Origin: a virus
Length of the DNA stretch: 39,598 nucleotides
IMG/VR virus record: IMGVR_UViG_3300020154_000002
Span: 1-39,598 of that record
Strand: one strand, 5' to 3'
Below are positions 1 to 5,523 of this stretch, in pieces. Position numbers and translations under genes: made by a program. Under the pieces are notes generated by a model that was not told where the DNA came from, did no database searches, and saw nothing but the letters and a program-made list of their open reading frames with translations. Every line of letters starts with the position of its first letter. Within the stretch, counting starts at the first letter, position 1.

Positions 1-127
1 CCTCTCATCATCCAAGCGCTCTGACTCAAGTCCAGACCCAATAAACCATGTTCTAGGCATATCCGTATAATTTGCTTGCACAGCAATCATCAAATCATCT
101 TCATAATATCCCTTACTAAATAGAGCC
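1..127. repeat. 127-bp terminal direct repeat, left copy
   Basis: Bases 1-127 are identical to bases 39472-39598. An exact repeat of this length at the ends of a contig is the usual sign of a circular or circularly permuted molecule whose assembly overran by one k-mer; 127 is a common maximum assembly k-mer. It lies inside the terminase large-subunit gene, and joining the ends keeps that reading frame open. This favours an assembly overlap over a true terminal repeat. Unique genome length is about 39,471 bases. Confidence 0.95.
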
Positions 128-681
128 GAATCGGCACGCGCTAGCCACTTCCTTGATACAGGATCACCGCGAGAACCTCTATTCATGGTCACCCATATTT
201 CTGGAACAGGCATATCTTCAATGTCAATTCCAGCGGCGAGCATTTCGTCAACGTCTTTGGCAGAGTTACGCAAAGATGCAGTAAGAACACGCAAAGTTTT
301 TTCAGACAGGGACTCTCCCTCTTCCACCCATAGGGCTTTAACGCCAGACAGCATGCCTTTTATTGATGTTATATTCCGTGCTAGACCACGATAGAAAGGT
401 CGACCGCCGCTTATATGGCTAATCGTTGTTGCGTTCTGAGTAAATCCTGGGAGTGACAGCCTATCTATCTCGTCGCATAGGGTCCGGTGCACTGACTCAT
501 CAATAGAATTCTGGAACTCACGTGCGCAGCACCATATATTACCGTCCATGACACTTGTTAGGCAGTAGTCAGCAACAAATGTAGTTTTGGTTGACCCTCT
601 GCCGCCGACAATAAGCTTGACCCGCTTTTGTTTTTCAATAAGCGGGCCGAACTTGTCTAAACATTTAATTTGAGTCTGCAT
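1..681 (-). CDS. Terminase large subunit, N-terminal part (continues at 39471)
   Basis: The ATPase half of the DNA-packaging motor. Reading down from an ATG at 681-679, the frame stays open to base 1 and, after circular joining, continues at 39471 and stops at 38677, giving 491 residues. A Walker A loop GGRGSTKTT lies at residues 26-34 and a Walker B-like LWVEEGE near residue 120. The start overlaps the small-terminase stop by 17 bases, the usual coupling of the two subunits. The protein translocates DNA into the prohead through the portal and cuts it with its C-terminal nuclease. The gene is broken only by the arbitrary linearisation point. Confidence 0.93.
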   Translation of the reverse strand, partial: MQTQIKCLDKFGPLIEKQKRVKLIVGGRGSTKTTFVADYCLTSVMDGNIWCCAREFQNSIDESVHRTLCDEIDRLSLPGFTQNATTISHISGGRPFYRGLARNITSIKGMLSGVKALWVEEGESLSEKTLRVLTASLRNSAKDVDEMLAAGIDIEDMPVPEIWVTMNRGSRGDPVSRKWLARADSALFSKGYYEDDLMIAVQANYTDMPRTWFIGSGLESERLDDER

Positions 682-988
682 TGACGCCGACAAAGGTTAT
701 AGACCCCTTGTGGTTATGCTGCAAAGGCTGCTCCGGATCACCAATAAGTTCTGTCTGCTTAAGGTCTGGAAGGTACTTGTTGACCAGCTTTAGATTAAGC
801 TCTGCGGCTATCTTAAGGCGCTGAACCTTGTCTTGCTCTAGGTCTTGGTCTAGGTCGCCTATTTTTTTTGCTATATCAGACACTTGCTCAACAAGCTTTT
901 GCTTAGATAATTGCTCTCTAAGAGCATCTTGACGGATCTTTCTGTTGCGGTCTGCGGCACTTAGTCCGTCAGTTGGTGACTTTGCCAT
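665..988 (-). CDS. Terminase small subunit
   Basis: A 107-residue charged, helical protein directly before the large terminase, with which it overlaps by 17 bases. Residues 30-85 are predicted coiled or helical, and the stretch around KLVNKYLPDLKQTELIGD resembles the region after the DNA-binding part of many small terminases. Its role would be to recognise the packaging start site and stimulate the large subunit. It is shorter than P22 gp3 (about 160 residues), so the call rests mainly on position and overall character. The ribosome-binding GAGG sits about 10 bases before the ATG, next to a 12-bp inverted repeat that could hide it. Confidence 0.75.
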   Translation of the reverse strand: MAKSPTDGLSAADRNRKIRQDALREQLSKQKLVEQVSDIAKKIGDLDQDLEQDKVQRLKIAAELNLKLVNKYLPDLKQTELIGDPEQPLQHNHKGSITFVGVNADSN

Positions 989-989
989 A

Positions 990-1035
990 ATACTATAACC
1001 TCACTTAATGGTTTCCCATCGCAAGGTTATAGTAT
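990..1035 (-). promoter_or_regulatory. Hairpin over the small-terminase ribosome-binding site
   Basis: A perfect 12-bp inverted repeat (990-1001 with 1024-1035) separated by 22 bases. The loop holds a nested 4-bp stem (1008-1011 with 1016-1019) capped on the transcribed strand by a GAAA tetraloop. The 3' arm ends one base before the TerS start codon and includes part of its Shine-Dalgarno sequence. The arrangement suggests control of TerS translation by RNA folding or by a bound protein. There is no T-run, so it is not an intrinsic terminator. Confidence 0.6.
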
Positions 1036-1041
1036 AACAGG

Positions 1042-1284
1042 TTAAAGCGAAGAACCAAATATGAAAGCAAGAAATAGGGCGCCAGTCCCGAAACCTGAAT
1101 CTGATTTCTTTGCGTCTGCATCAACTTCTCTGAACCTCATAGCAAATTCTTGCTGCTCAGCTCTTCGGGCAATGCATGATTCTTTTTGCTCTGGAGTCAT
1201 ACTCTCCATAATTTTTTTATCCCACTCATACCGTGCCATTGCTGCAATGGCGGCAGCATGGACAATAGTTTCTATACCAAACAT
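1042..1284 (-). CDS. Small protein with hydrophobic C-terminus
   Basis: An 80-residue protein of no recognised family. It has an alanine-rich N-terminal helix (residues 7-17), a charged middle (about 18-65), and a hydrophobic C-terminal segment GALFLAFIFGSSL that could touch or span the membrane. GGTGA precedes the ATG at a normal distance. It lies just before TerS and after the 129-residue exported protein, within the leftward late transcript. The function is unknown. Confidence 0.65.
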   Translation of the reverse strand: MFGIETIVHAAAIAAMARYEWDKKIMESMTPEQKESCIARRAEQQEFAMRFREVDADAKKSDSGFGTGALFLAFIFGSSL

Positions 1285-1309
1285 ATTAATTCACCGCTAA
1301 GCTCTTCTA

Positions 1310-1699
1310 TCATTTCCAGCTCCACTTATAGTCAATAAAGATCTCTGTTCTAGCCGATTCCGCATCGTTGTTGACCGGCCACCCGTCACCCCACTGGCTG
1401 TAATGCGCTACTCCATAGCTGAAATTTCCCTTCTGCTTGCCAAGCTCAAACCTGGCCCCAATAGGTGATGACTGGTCTTTCCACTGATAATCCTTCCCCT
1501 CATGGTGTGTAGAAGCCTCGGAGTGCGTTTTGTAGCTAGCCCCAACCTTTAGGTATATCTCATCACACGCCGTCGCCTCGAATCCGGTGAATACTCCAAT
1601 GAAGAACATCAGGACGCATCCGATTGCGGCACCTGGACATCCGCCTTTTCCCATGTATTTACGGTTTGCGGGACGGTAGTATTTAGTTGACCTTTTCAT
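1310..1699 (-). CDS. Exported beta-rich protein, outer-membrane-like
   Basis: A 129-residue protein with a basic N-terminus, a hydrophobic segment at about residues 22-42 that may be a signal or anchor, and a remainder of alternating polar/aromatic strands ending KWSWK. The strands (LKVGASYK, GARFELG, FSYGVAHYSQW, EIFIDYKWSW) look like the small beta-sheet or barrel proteins with terminal aromatic residues found in outer membranes. GAGGGTG precedes the ATG by 6 bases. A leader of about 75 bases separates it from the gene upstream, with a recurring motif at its far end (1764-1784). It is not a recognised virion protein; a role in changing the host surface is inference. Confidence 0.65.
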   Translation of the reverse strand: MKRSTKYYRPANRKYMGKGGCPGAAIGCVLMFFIGVFTGFEATACDEIYLKVGASYKTHSEASTHHEGKDYQWKDQSSPIGARFELGKQKGNFSYGVAHYSQWGDGWPVNNDAESARTEIFIDYKWSWK

Positions 1700-1763
1700 T
1701 TTTCACACCCTCGTTGTTGTTTGTGTGTTTATTATTGTTCTTGTAAGGGTGTTTGGCGAGGAT

Positions 1764-1784
1764 CTTTACTTAACTTAACCTAAG
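1764..1784. promoter_or_regulatory. Recurring intergenic motif, copy 1
   Basis: On the plus strand this reads CTTTACTTAACTTAACC and is close to motifs at 4728-4747, 7285-7305 and, on the other strand, 36521-36540. It resembles two copies of CTTTACNNAA spaced 10 bases apart. It overlaps the 3' end of the 58-residue gene and lies about 65-85 bases before the next downstream gene. It could be a protein-binding site or part of a promoter region. The similarity is seen directly; the role is not known. Confidence 0.4.
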
Positions 1785-1951
1785 TCATTTTTCATTTCAG
1801 AAACTAATTTGTTTAATTCGGGATTGGTCATGCCGGTAACATCAGCGATCATTGCTCCAATATGCTCAGCATCTAGCTTGTAGCTCATGGTTATTTCACC
1901 AATGCACATGTTTTGAATTTCGCATAAAACAGCCAAATATTTATCTTCCAT
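1775..1951 (-). CDS. Small protein, 58 aa
   Basis: A 58-residue protein starting at an ATG (1951) with GGGAG upstream. The start is just 1 base past the stop of the upstream 67-residue gene, so the two are probably coupled. The sequence is mostly helical and acidic with no recognisable domain. It ends in Leu-Gly-stop within the recurring motif CTTTACTTAACTTAACC. Position between small leftward genes supports it as real, but no function can be given. Confidence 0.6.
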   Translation of the reverse strand: MEDKYLAVLCEIQNMCIGEITMSYKLDAEHIGAMIADVTGMTNPELNKLVSEMKNDLG

Positions 1952-1952
1952 A

Positions 1953-2156
1953 TCAAAACTCCCGCCCTTTCTCTATCTTGTCGATCATGGATTTAAGCTC
2001 CTCGAAATGAAGAGTAATTATCTCATACCTGTCCTTCATACTGTTAAATACAAAATAAGCATATAACGGGTATGCAAAAGGATGATGTACTGGGTCAGCA
2101 TTAGGATTATCTCGAAGCAACTCCTTCCACGCCTTTTTGTTTTGTATGTAGATCAT
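1953..2156 (-). CDS. Small protein, 67 aa
   Basis: A 67-residue protein with a strong GAGGA Shine-Dalgarno before its ATG. It is rich in aromatic residues (PLYAYFVFNSM) and ends in a charged helix. No family is recognised. It lies 3 bases after the upstream gene's stop and is followed almost at once by the 58-residue gene, fitting a compact operon of accessory proteins. Confidence 0.6.
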   Translation of the reverse strand: MIYIQNKKAWKELLRDNPNADPVHHPFAYPLYAYFVFNSMKDRYEIITLHFEELKSMIDKIEKGREF

Positions 2157-2159
2157 AAA

Positions 2160-2423
2160 TTAATCCTCTGGCATCGCATCGAATTCTTCGTCAGTCATAT
2201 CGATTCGCTTAAAATGAATTTCGACACGCTCCCCATCATCAATATTTGAAGCGCAAATTATGCCATCAATCTCAGAAGTCACCGGAACCCATGCATCTAG
2301 ACCTTCGTCTAGGTAAAACAGATATGGGTTCTTTTCTTGTCGGTATCCATCGCACATTTTATGATGATGATTACCCCTATCGCCTGGTTTTGTGATGCAA
2401 AAATCTGCACAGCACTTTTTCAT
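2160..2423 (-). CDS. Cysteine-rich small protein, 87 aa
   Basis: An 87-residue protein starting at the ATG within ATGA (2423), overlapping the stop of the 47-residue gene upstream; GGAGTGGG precedes it. The N-terminus has a cluster of cysteines and histidines (CC..FC, then a histidine run HHH and a further Cys), which may bind a metal. The C-terminal half is acidic, ending DEEFDAMPED. An upstream in-frame start exists but lacks a ribosome site. The family is unknown. Confidence 0.6.
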   Translation of the reverse strand: MKKCCADFCITKPGDRGNHHHKMCDGYRQEKNPYLFYLDEGLDAWVPVTSEIDGIICASNIDDGERVEIHFKRIDMTDEEFDAMPED

Positions 2424-2563
2424 ATATCCCACTCCGCTAATGCGCAGGCGCACGACTCTTCGATTGAATGACCGGCCGCTGCCATCTTATAGAAGCTGTA
2501 GATCACTTCAGGCATGAATCCCTGAGCGTCAGCCTGGCGGACCATTTCGGTTATATCTTCCAT
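2420..2563 (-). CDS. Small protein, 47 aa
   Basis: A short gene starting at the ATG at 2563, with purine-rich GAAAGAGAAAG upstream, and ending in ATGA shared with the next gene. The 47-residue product is helical with a Cys-x-Cys near its end (SCACALAEW). The four-base overlap with the cysteine-rich gene and the matching strand support it. The function is unknown. Confidence 0.55.
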   Translation of the reverse strand: MEDITEMVRQADAQGFMPEVIYSFYKMAAAGHSIEESCACALAEWDI

Positions 2564-2574
2564 TTCTTTCTCTT

Positions 2575-2832
2575 TCACGTAAAATTACCCCTTCGGTAGC
2601 TAACCCTGAATTCGATCTCCGGTACGAACTTTACTGCCCCGAAATCGTCTGTAACCATGAATGAGTGTAGCGCCGGAACTCCGCGTATCACTCTCATTGG
2701 CACTATCTGGGGCGGGTGGTCTTCGTAAAAGTGGAGGATCAACCGCTCTCCGCCGTCCCTAAGCTCCATCGCCCTGATCTGTAACGCCGTTACTATCTCT
2801 GTGTGCTCGTATCTAGGCAGGTCGTCGCTCAT
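2575..2832 (-). CDS. Small protein, 85 aa
   Basis: An 85-residue protein preceded by GAGGA seven bases before its ATG. It appears to form mixed beta strands (LILHFYEDHP, HSFMVTDDFG, EIEFRVSYRRG) and has no recognisable family. It is the first gene after a 240-base gap and heads a run of small coupled genes, so a promoter or processed RNA end may lie just upstream. The function is unknown. Confidence 0.6.
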   Translation of the reverse strand: MSDDLPRYEHTEIVTALQIRAMELRDGGERLILHFYEDHPPQIVPMRVIRGVPALHSFMVTDDFGAVKFVPEIEFRVSYRRGNFT

Positions 2833-3073
2833 TTCGCAATCCTCGGTTAAATTCAGCCATTGGATTGCTATTTGGTATTCCTGTCTGTGCGCGGTTTACT
2901 GTGTTTTAAGCGACTAAATACCCGTTCGTGGCACCTTGGGCGGCGGCTAATGCGGAGTTTCACCGTCCACTTGACGTTTATTCACTGAGCTGCGCTTTTT
3001 GATTGCTTTGGCAAAAATGATAAAGGTAGTTATCCGCTAACAGTTCAGCATGGCGAACGCCCACGCGGGGAGT
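2833..3073. other. Gene-free gap before the 85-aa gene
   Basis: A stretch of 241 bases with no open frame longer than about 15 codons that has a ribosome site. I saw no clear -35/-10 pair on the minus strand and no terminator. It follows the 72-residue gene and may carry the untranslated leader of the small-gene group that runs toward the terminase. Confidence 0.5.
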
Positions 3074-3292
3074 TCATCGTTGATACTCATTTGGCCAGTC
3101 AAACGTGCCGTCAGACTTTAAATTGCCTCTTTGCTCGGACTGCATCCAAAACTTTCCCTTGTTGCTATCATCCGGCAGTGACCGCTCCAGCTCTTGCAGC
3201 CACGCCGATTTCTTACGTGCCTTACCCTCTTGCACGCGCTTTGACATTTCAGCTACTGCTCTGTCTCGCCTGTTATCTGGTTGCCATGGCAT
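3074..3292 (-). CDS. Small basic protein, 72 aa
   Basis: A 72-residue protein beginning MPWQPDNRR, with a basic helical middle (about residues 8-35) and a tryptophan-containing C-terminus. A weak AAGAGA lies upstream of the ATG. It follows the tRNA-like element at 3311-3387 by about 20 bases, so its messenger probably carries that element in its 5' part. No family is recognised. Because the ribosome site is weak and the neighbour is noncoding, it is less certain than other small genes here. Confidence 0.45.
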   Translation of the reverse strand: MPWQPDNRRDRAVAEMSKRVQEGKARKKSAWLQELERSLPDDSNKGKFWMQSEQRGNLKSDGTFDWPNEYQR

Positions 3293-3310
3293 GGGATTGG
3301 TCTCTTGAAT

Positions 3311-3387
3311 AGGGGGTGATGGGCTGGACTTTAACCAGCGACCTGCGGTGCGACCACTGCTCTAAGCAATTCTGAGCTACCATCACC
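3311..3387 (-). tRNA. tRNA-derived element with a 3-base anticodon loop
   Basis: Clearly tRNA-shaped on the minus strand. It has an 8-bp perfect acceptor (3380-3387 with 315-322 of the same thousand), a D stem GCTC/GAGC after TAGCTCAG, and a T stem GCTGG/CCAGC. The T loop is TTAAAGT, not the canonical TTCAAGT. The D loop lacks the usual GG, and the T loop lacks its partner C56, so both sides of the tertiary elbow pair are gone. The anticodon arm folds as 5 bp closed by only three bases (CGC, 3350-3352), so no anticodon can be presented. CCA is not encoded. It looks like a tRNA converted to a non-decoding structure. Confidence 0.5.
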
Positions 3388-3517
3388 ATAGTTGCCCGTC
3401 TCTCCGGGCTGTCAAGACTAGCTGCATGTATCCCCACGCTTGCAGGCCTGCTTGTGGGCTTGACCTTCCCATGCTCCGCGTCTTTCCTTCCGTTCTTTTT
3501 GCCATTGCTGGCGAATA

Positions 3518-3590
3518 TGGTGGAGGCGGCTGGATTCGAACCAGCATCTGGCGACATCAACTCCCGACTTAACCTGTAGTCCTCGCCCCC
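3518..3590 (-). tRNA. tRNA-like element with encoded CCA, irregular anticodon arm
   Basis: On the minus strand this is a 73-base tRNA-like fold. It has a 7-bp acceptor (3584-3590 with 3522-3528, one G-T), an encoded CCA (3518-3520), a D stem GACT/AGTC with a GG-containing loop, and a canonical T arm GCTGG-TTCGAAT-CCAGC. The interval for the anticodon arm and variable loop is only 20 bases (3546-3565) instead of 22-23 and does not form a proper 5-bp stem. The best fit has three pairs with two purine mismatches around a loop that would show GAT (isoleucine). It may be a degenerate tRNA or a tRNA mimic within the surrounding structured RNA. Confidence 0.55.
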
Positions 3591-4101
3591 ATATTTGCCG
3601 AGTTACCACCGCGCTCGGCTCGCGGATGTGTGGCAGGCTTTCTCAGGTATCGGGCGATCTCGTTTGCTCCCGATCCGCGTCCACGCGGGCGACCCCGCCT
3701 CGGTTTTAACCTATCCTGCCCCGCCAAGATTCACACATCGAAACGAACACTCCCGGACCGTTGACTAGACTATCCGTTAGCTTGTCAGGCTGGAATGCTC
3801 GTTTCGATGCCCTCTCGCTACATCCGCCCGAGAGGGTAGGCGTTGATGTGATCCCTCTGGCTTTTGAGGGTTGCGATGCAGTCCTGAAGTCAGGAATCGC
3901 GCTATGTATCTGCTCTTGTCTGCTGCTAGTTGCCACCTAGCTAATCACATCGAGATAGCATCTCTGCCTTTTAGTCAGCATTAACTGATTCTGAGGCATC
4001 TCTAAGAACTTTCGATTGCACGCTTTAACCCACATTTATTATCTGTGGGACAACCGCCACAAAGCAAAGATACTATCTCAATGCCGCCTCTTAAATCCGG
4101 G

Positions 4102-4144
4102 GAAGCGGTTCCCGTTACTCTTTGAAGCGCCCCTGTTACTTTTT
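4102..4144 (-). repeat. Imperfect tandem repeat at the 5' side of the structured RNA
   Basis: Two adjacent units of 22 and 21 bases, each starting GAAGCG and containing TTACTCTTT or TTACTTTTT on the plus strand. They lie at the upstream (minus-strand 5') border of the structured region, just after the 65-residue gene. They may represent the start of the RNA or a protein-binding pair. The repeat is visible directly; the role is unknown. Confidence 0.5.
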
Positions 4145-4164
4145 GCACTCGGTTAATGATTGGC

Positions 4165-4362
4165 TTACCTGCTTAATTCGTATCTTTTATGTATAAGCCG
4201 AATAACTTCTTCGCTCAAACGCTTTGATTTCTCAGCATCTTTTATTTCATTCTCAAGATGTTTAATCCTTAATTTTGCGTTATGTATTATAAAGTCTGCC
4301 TGAGAAACTCTAGCTCTTGATTTTAGATATAGCTCCATGCTGTCATCAAGAACCTTAAGCAT
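4165..4362 (-). CDS. Small coiled-coil protein, 65 aa
   Basis: A 65-residue protein, almost entirely predicted helix or coiled coil with regular charged residues (about 15-60). Its start overlaps the end of the upstream 95-residue gene by 8 bases, which supports coupled translation, although the Shine-Dalgarno is weak. It is the last recognisable gene before the structured RNA region. No family is recognised. Confidence 0.55.
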   Translation of the reverse strand: MLKVLDDSMELYLKSRARVSQADFIIHNAKLRIKHLENEIKDAEKSKRLSEEVIRLIHKRYELSR

Positions 4363-4642
4363 ATCTAAATTCTACATATTGAAAACGGTATGCTTGGCGG
4401 GTTCCGCTATGAGTTCCGCGAGATGCCACCAGAGAGCTTTCATTATCAAATCCAAGCTTTACTGTTCTGCCTTGATCTACACTACGAATAGAAAGCGAAT
4501 CAACCATTTCGCACTGCGCCTTAGTTAGAACCAAGTCAACACGAAAACACTTGGATCCTTCATTGTCGAATTTTAGCTTTTCTGTCAAAGGATTGCTTTT
4601 TATTGATTCGATTAAATCTTTAAGGCTCGCTGCATTAATCAT
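4355..4642 (-). CDS. Hypothetical protein, 95 aa
   Basis: A 95-residue protein starting MINAASLKDL. AGGG lies upstream in a 14-base sequence (4643-4656) that is repeated exactly before the gene at 7226. The N-terminal half is helical and the rest looks mixed; the C-terminus is rich in Arg, Tyr and Phe. No family is recognised. It opens a small transcription block after the RuvC-like gene, from which it is separated by a 96-base leader holding a recurring motif. Confidence 0.55.
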   Translation of the reverse strand: MINAASLKDLIESIKSNPLTEKLKFDNEGSKCFRVDLVLTKAQCEMVDSLSIRSVDQGRTVKLGFDNESSLVASRGTHSGTRQAYRFQYVEFRYA

Positions 4643-4747
4643 CTCATAACCCTATCTATTCCGGCTCAGCCCATCGCCTCACCACATGTGTTTAAATATA
4701 CTCGCGTTAATCTGGTTTGTAATGCGTCTTTACATAACTTAACCTAG
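4643..4747 (-). promoter_or_regulatory. Leader with recurring motif (copy 2) before the 95-aa gene
   Basis: A 96-base gap that begins in the 3' end of the RuvC-like gene. The motif CTTTACATAACTTAACC (plus strand, 4728-4747) matches copies at 1764-1784 and 7285-7305. The leader ends with a 14-base sequence CTCATAACCCTATC (4643-4656) repeated exactly at 7222-7235. Finding the same two elements in the same order before two unrelated genes suggests a duplicated promoter or control unit. Confidence 0.45.
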
Positions 4748-5179
4748 CGCTAGATAGCCGAAGTAAGCAGCGCTGCGCGTATCTGCATTCGACTGCTTTG
4801 TCCAGCCAGTAACTTTCTCAAACTGCGCCTTGTTATCCGCCCAGTTGCCCTTCTGTGGCTTATGCAATACGTATGGTATACCGTAATGGTCAAGCCAGCG
4901 CATAAGCTCAACCTGGGCTTGCTGGCATCGCCCTATGTGCATTGCAATCTTGCTTTGATTTGCCGTCGATCCTTTTCGGTTTCTAGCGTATACAAACTGG
5001 TTTGCCATTACGTTTTCGATGCTGAAAATATACTGATCGATACCGAAATTTGATTTTAATATTTTATCAAAAATACCAACCGTATTCATCATTTCGAGAT
5101 AGCACAAAACTCCATCGAAATAATAAGCTACACCGTGCCTTTCTGAATCAGGGTCTATCCCTACAACTATCGTCCGCAC
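4739..5179 (-). CDS. RuvC-like Holliday junction resolvase
   Basis: An RNase H-fold nuclease of the RuvC type that would cut four-way junctions formed during phage recombination and replication, and so clear branched DNA before packaging. Acidic catalytic positions are visible: Asp9 in VVGIDPDSERHG, Glu55 in SIENVMANQ and an Asp near 135 in NADTRSAAY. A GTG start at 5179 is chosen because GGGGA lies seven bases upstream and translation then begins right before the first strand. The longer frame up to 5254 has no ribosome site. The 146-residue product matches phage RuvC-like lengths. It overlaps the Ref-like gene by 13 bases in a nin-like recombination cluster. Confidence 0.85.
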   Translation of the reverse strand: MRTIVVGIDPDSERHGVAYYFDGVLCYLEMMNTVGIFDKILKSNFGIDQYIFSIENVMANQFVYARNRKGSTANQSKIAMHIGRCQQAQVELMRWLDHYGIPYVLHKPQKGNWADNKAQFEKVTGWTKQSNADTRSAAYFGYLALG

Positions 5180-5523
5180 TGCGCTATCCCCGCTATGTAG
5201 TTTGTTGGTAGTTCTAATGGGCAATCCTCGGCCTGTATTAGCCATAGATCGCATTGAGGTCCAAACTGATCTGTAAATGCCCTTCGGCTACCGTTAGTTA
5301 CTATCCCGTCGCAATTAGGGCACAGCCCCAATATGAACAAGTGGCCTATCTGCAACCGCTCACATCCCACCCTAACCTTGAATGTTGAACCCATAGCATG
5401 GTGACAGATTACAAATCCATGAGCACCGCACGCTGCACATATCATCCTATCTTTGATCCAGCCCATATGCTGCTTCTCTAGCGTGTTAGGTCCGCGAGAT
5501 TGACCGGTTGCTCTGCGTTGCAT
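5167..5523 (-). CDS. Ref-like HNH-fold recombination protein
   Basis: A 118-residue protein resembling the Ref / RecA-dependent nuclease family of phage P1 and lambdoid phages. It has a Cys-x-x-Cys pair (CAACG, about residue 32), CHH, a central segment ending in LGLCPNCD, then NGSRRAFTDQFGPQCDLWL, which fits the family's C-terminal pattern. In typical members the second metal motif is LCPxHH and the following Asn is His; here these read NCD and N. The catalytic state is thus uncertain, or this is a divergent subfamily. The ATG at 5523 follows AGGA and overlaps the upstream stop as TGATG. Confidence 0.65.
   Translation of the reverse strand: MQRRATGQSRGPNTLEKQHMGWIKDRMICAACGAHGFVICHHAMGSTFKVRVGCERLQIGHLFILGLCPNCDGIVTNGSRRAFTDQFGPQCDLWLIQAEDCPLELPTNYIAGIAQCGR

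Larger units (their letters stand above)
3391..4144 (-). ncRNA. Candidate large structured RNA
   Basis: About 750 bases without a credible gene, packed with perfect stems. Pairs: 3394-3398/3405-3409, 3411-3416/3459-3464, 3433-3437/3454-3458, 3501-3504/3509-3512 (GCAA loop on the minus strand), 3597-3602/3614-3619, 3621-3627/3673-3679, 3736-3746/3799-3809 (11 bp), 3810-3817/3829-3836 (8 bp), 3845-3852/3944-3951 (8 bp), 3853-3857/3866-3870, 3882-3886/3891-3895, 3925-3929/3937-3941, 3952-3958/4073-4079, 3965-3969/3994-3998 around 3973-3978/3985-3990, 4029-4034/4044-4049, 4100-4104/4109-4113. The stems are nested and mostly compatible, so they form one multibranched fold. The orientation comes from the embedded tRNA-like element at 3518-3590. 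Large ornate RNAs such as GOLLD and ROOL occur in phages, often near tRNA genes. Whether this is one of those or a new class needs a covariance-model search. Confidence 0.6.

Noticed and set aside
3273-3560. A 95-codon minus-strand frame
   Set aside because: It runs through both tRNA-like elements and several perfect stems, has no ribosome site, and its composition is not protein-like.
3418-3609. A 63-codon minus-strand frame
   Set aside because: It covers the T arm and acceptor of the tRNA-like element at 3518-3590; no initiation signal.
3706-3936. A 76-codon minus-strand frame
   Set aside because: It lies across the 11-bp and 8-bp stems of the structured RNA and has no ribosome site; the open frame seems incidental.
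3518-4144. tmRNA
   Set aside because: The 3' end with TTCGAAT and CCA suggested it, but the 5' half with a GGATTCGACG-like segment and a tag frame is missing, and a full D arm directly precedes the T arm.
3391-4144. Group I or group II self-splicing intron
   Set aside because: No split gene flanks the region and no homing endonuclease is present. I could not recognise conserved core elements by eye, but a covariance search would be decisive.
5179-5254. N-terminal extension of the RuvC-like protein
   Set aside because: No ribosome site upstream of 5254, and the extension is not RuvC-like; GTG at 5179 has a strong one.
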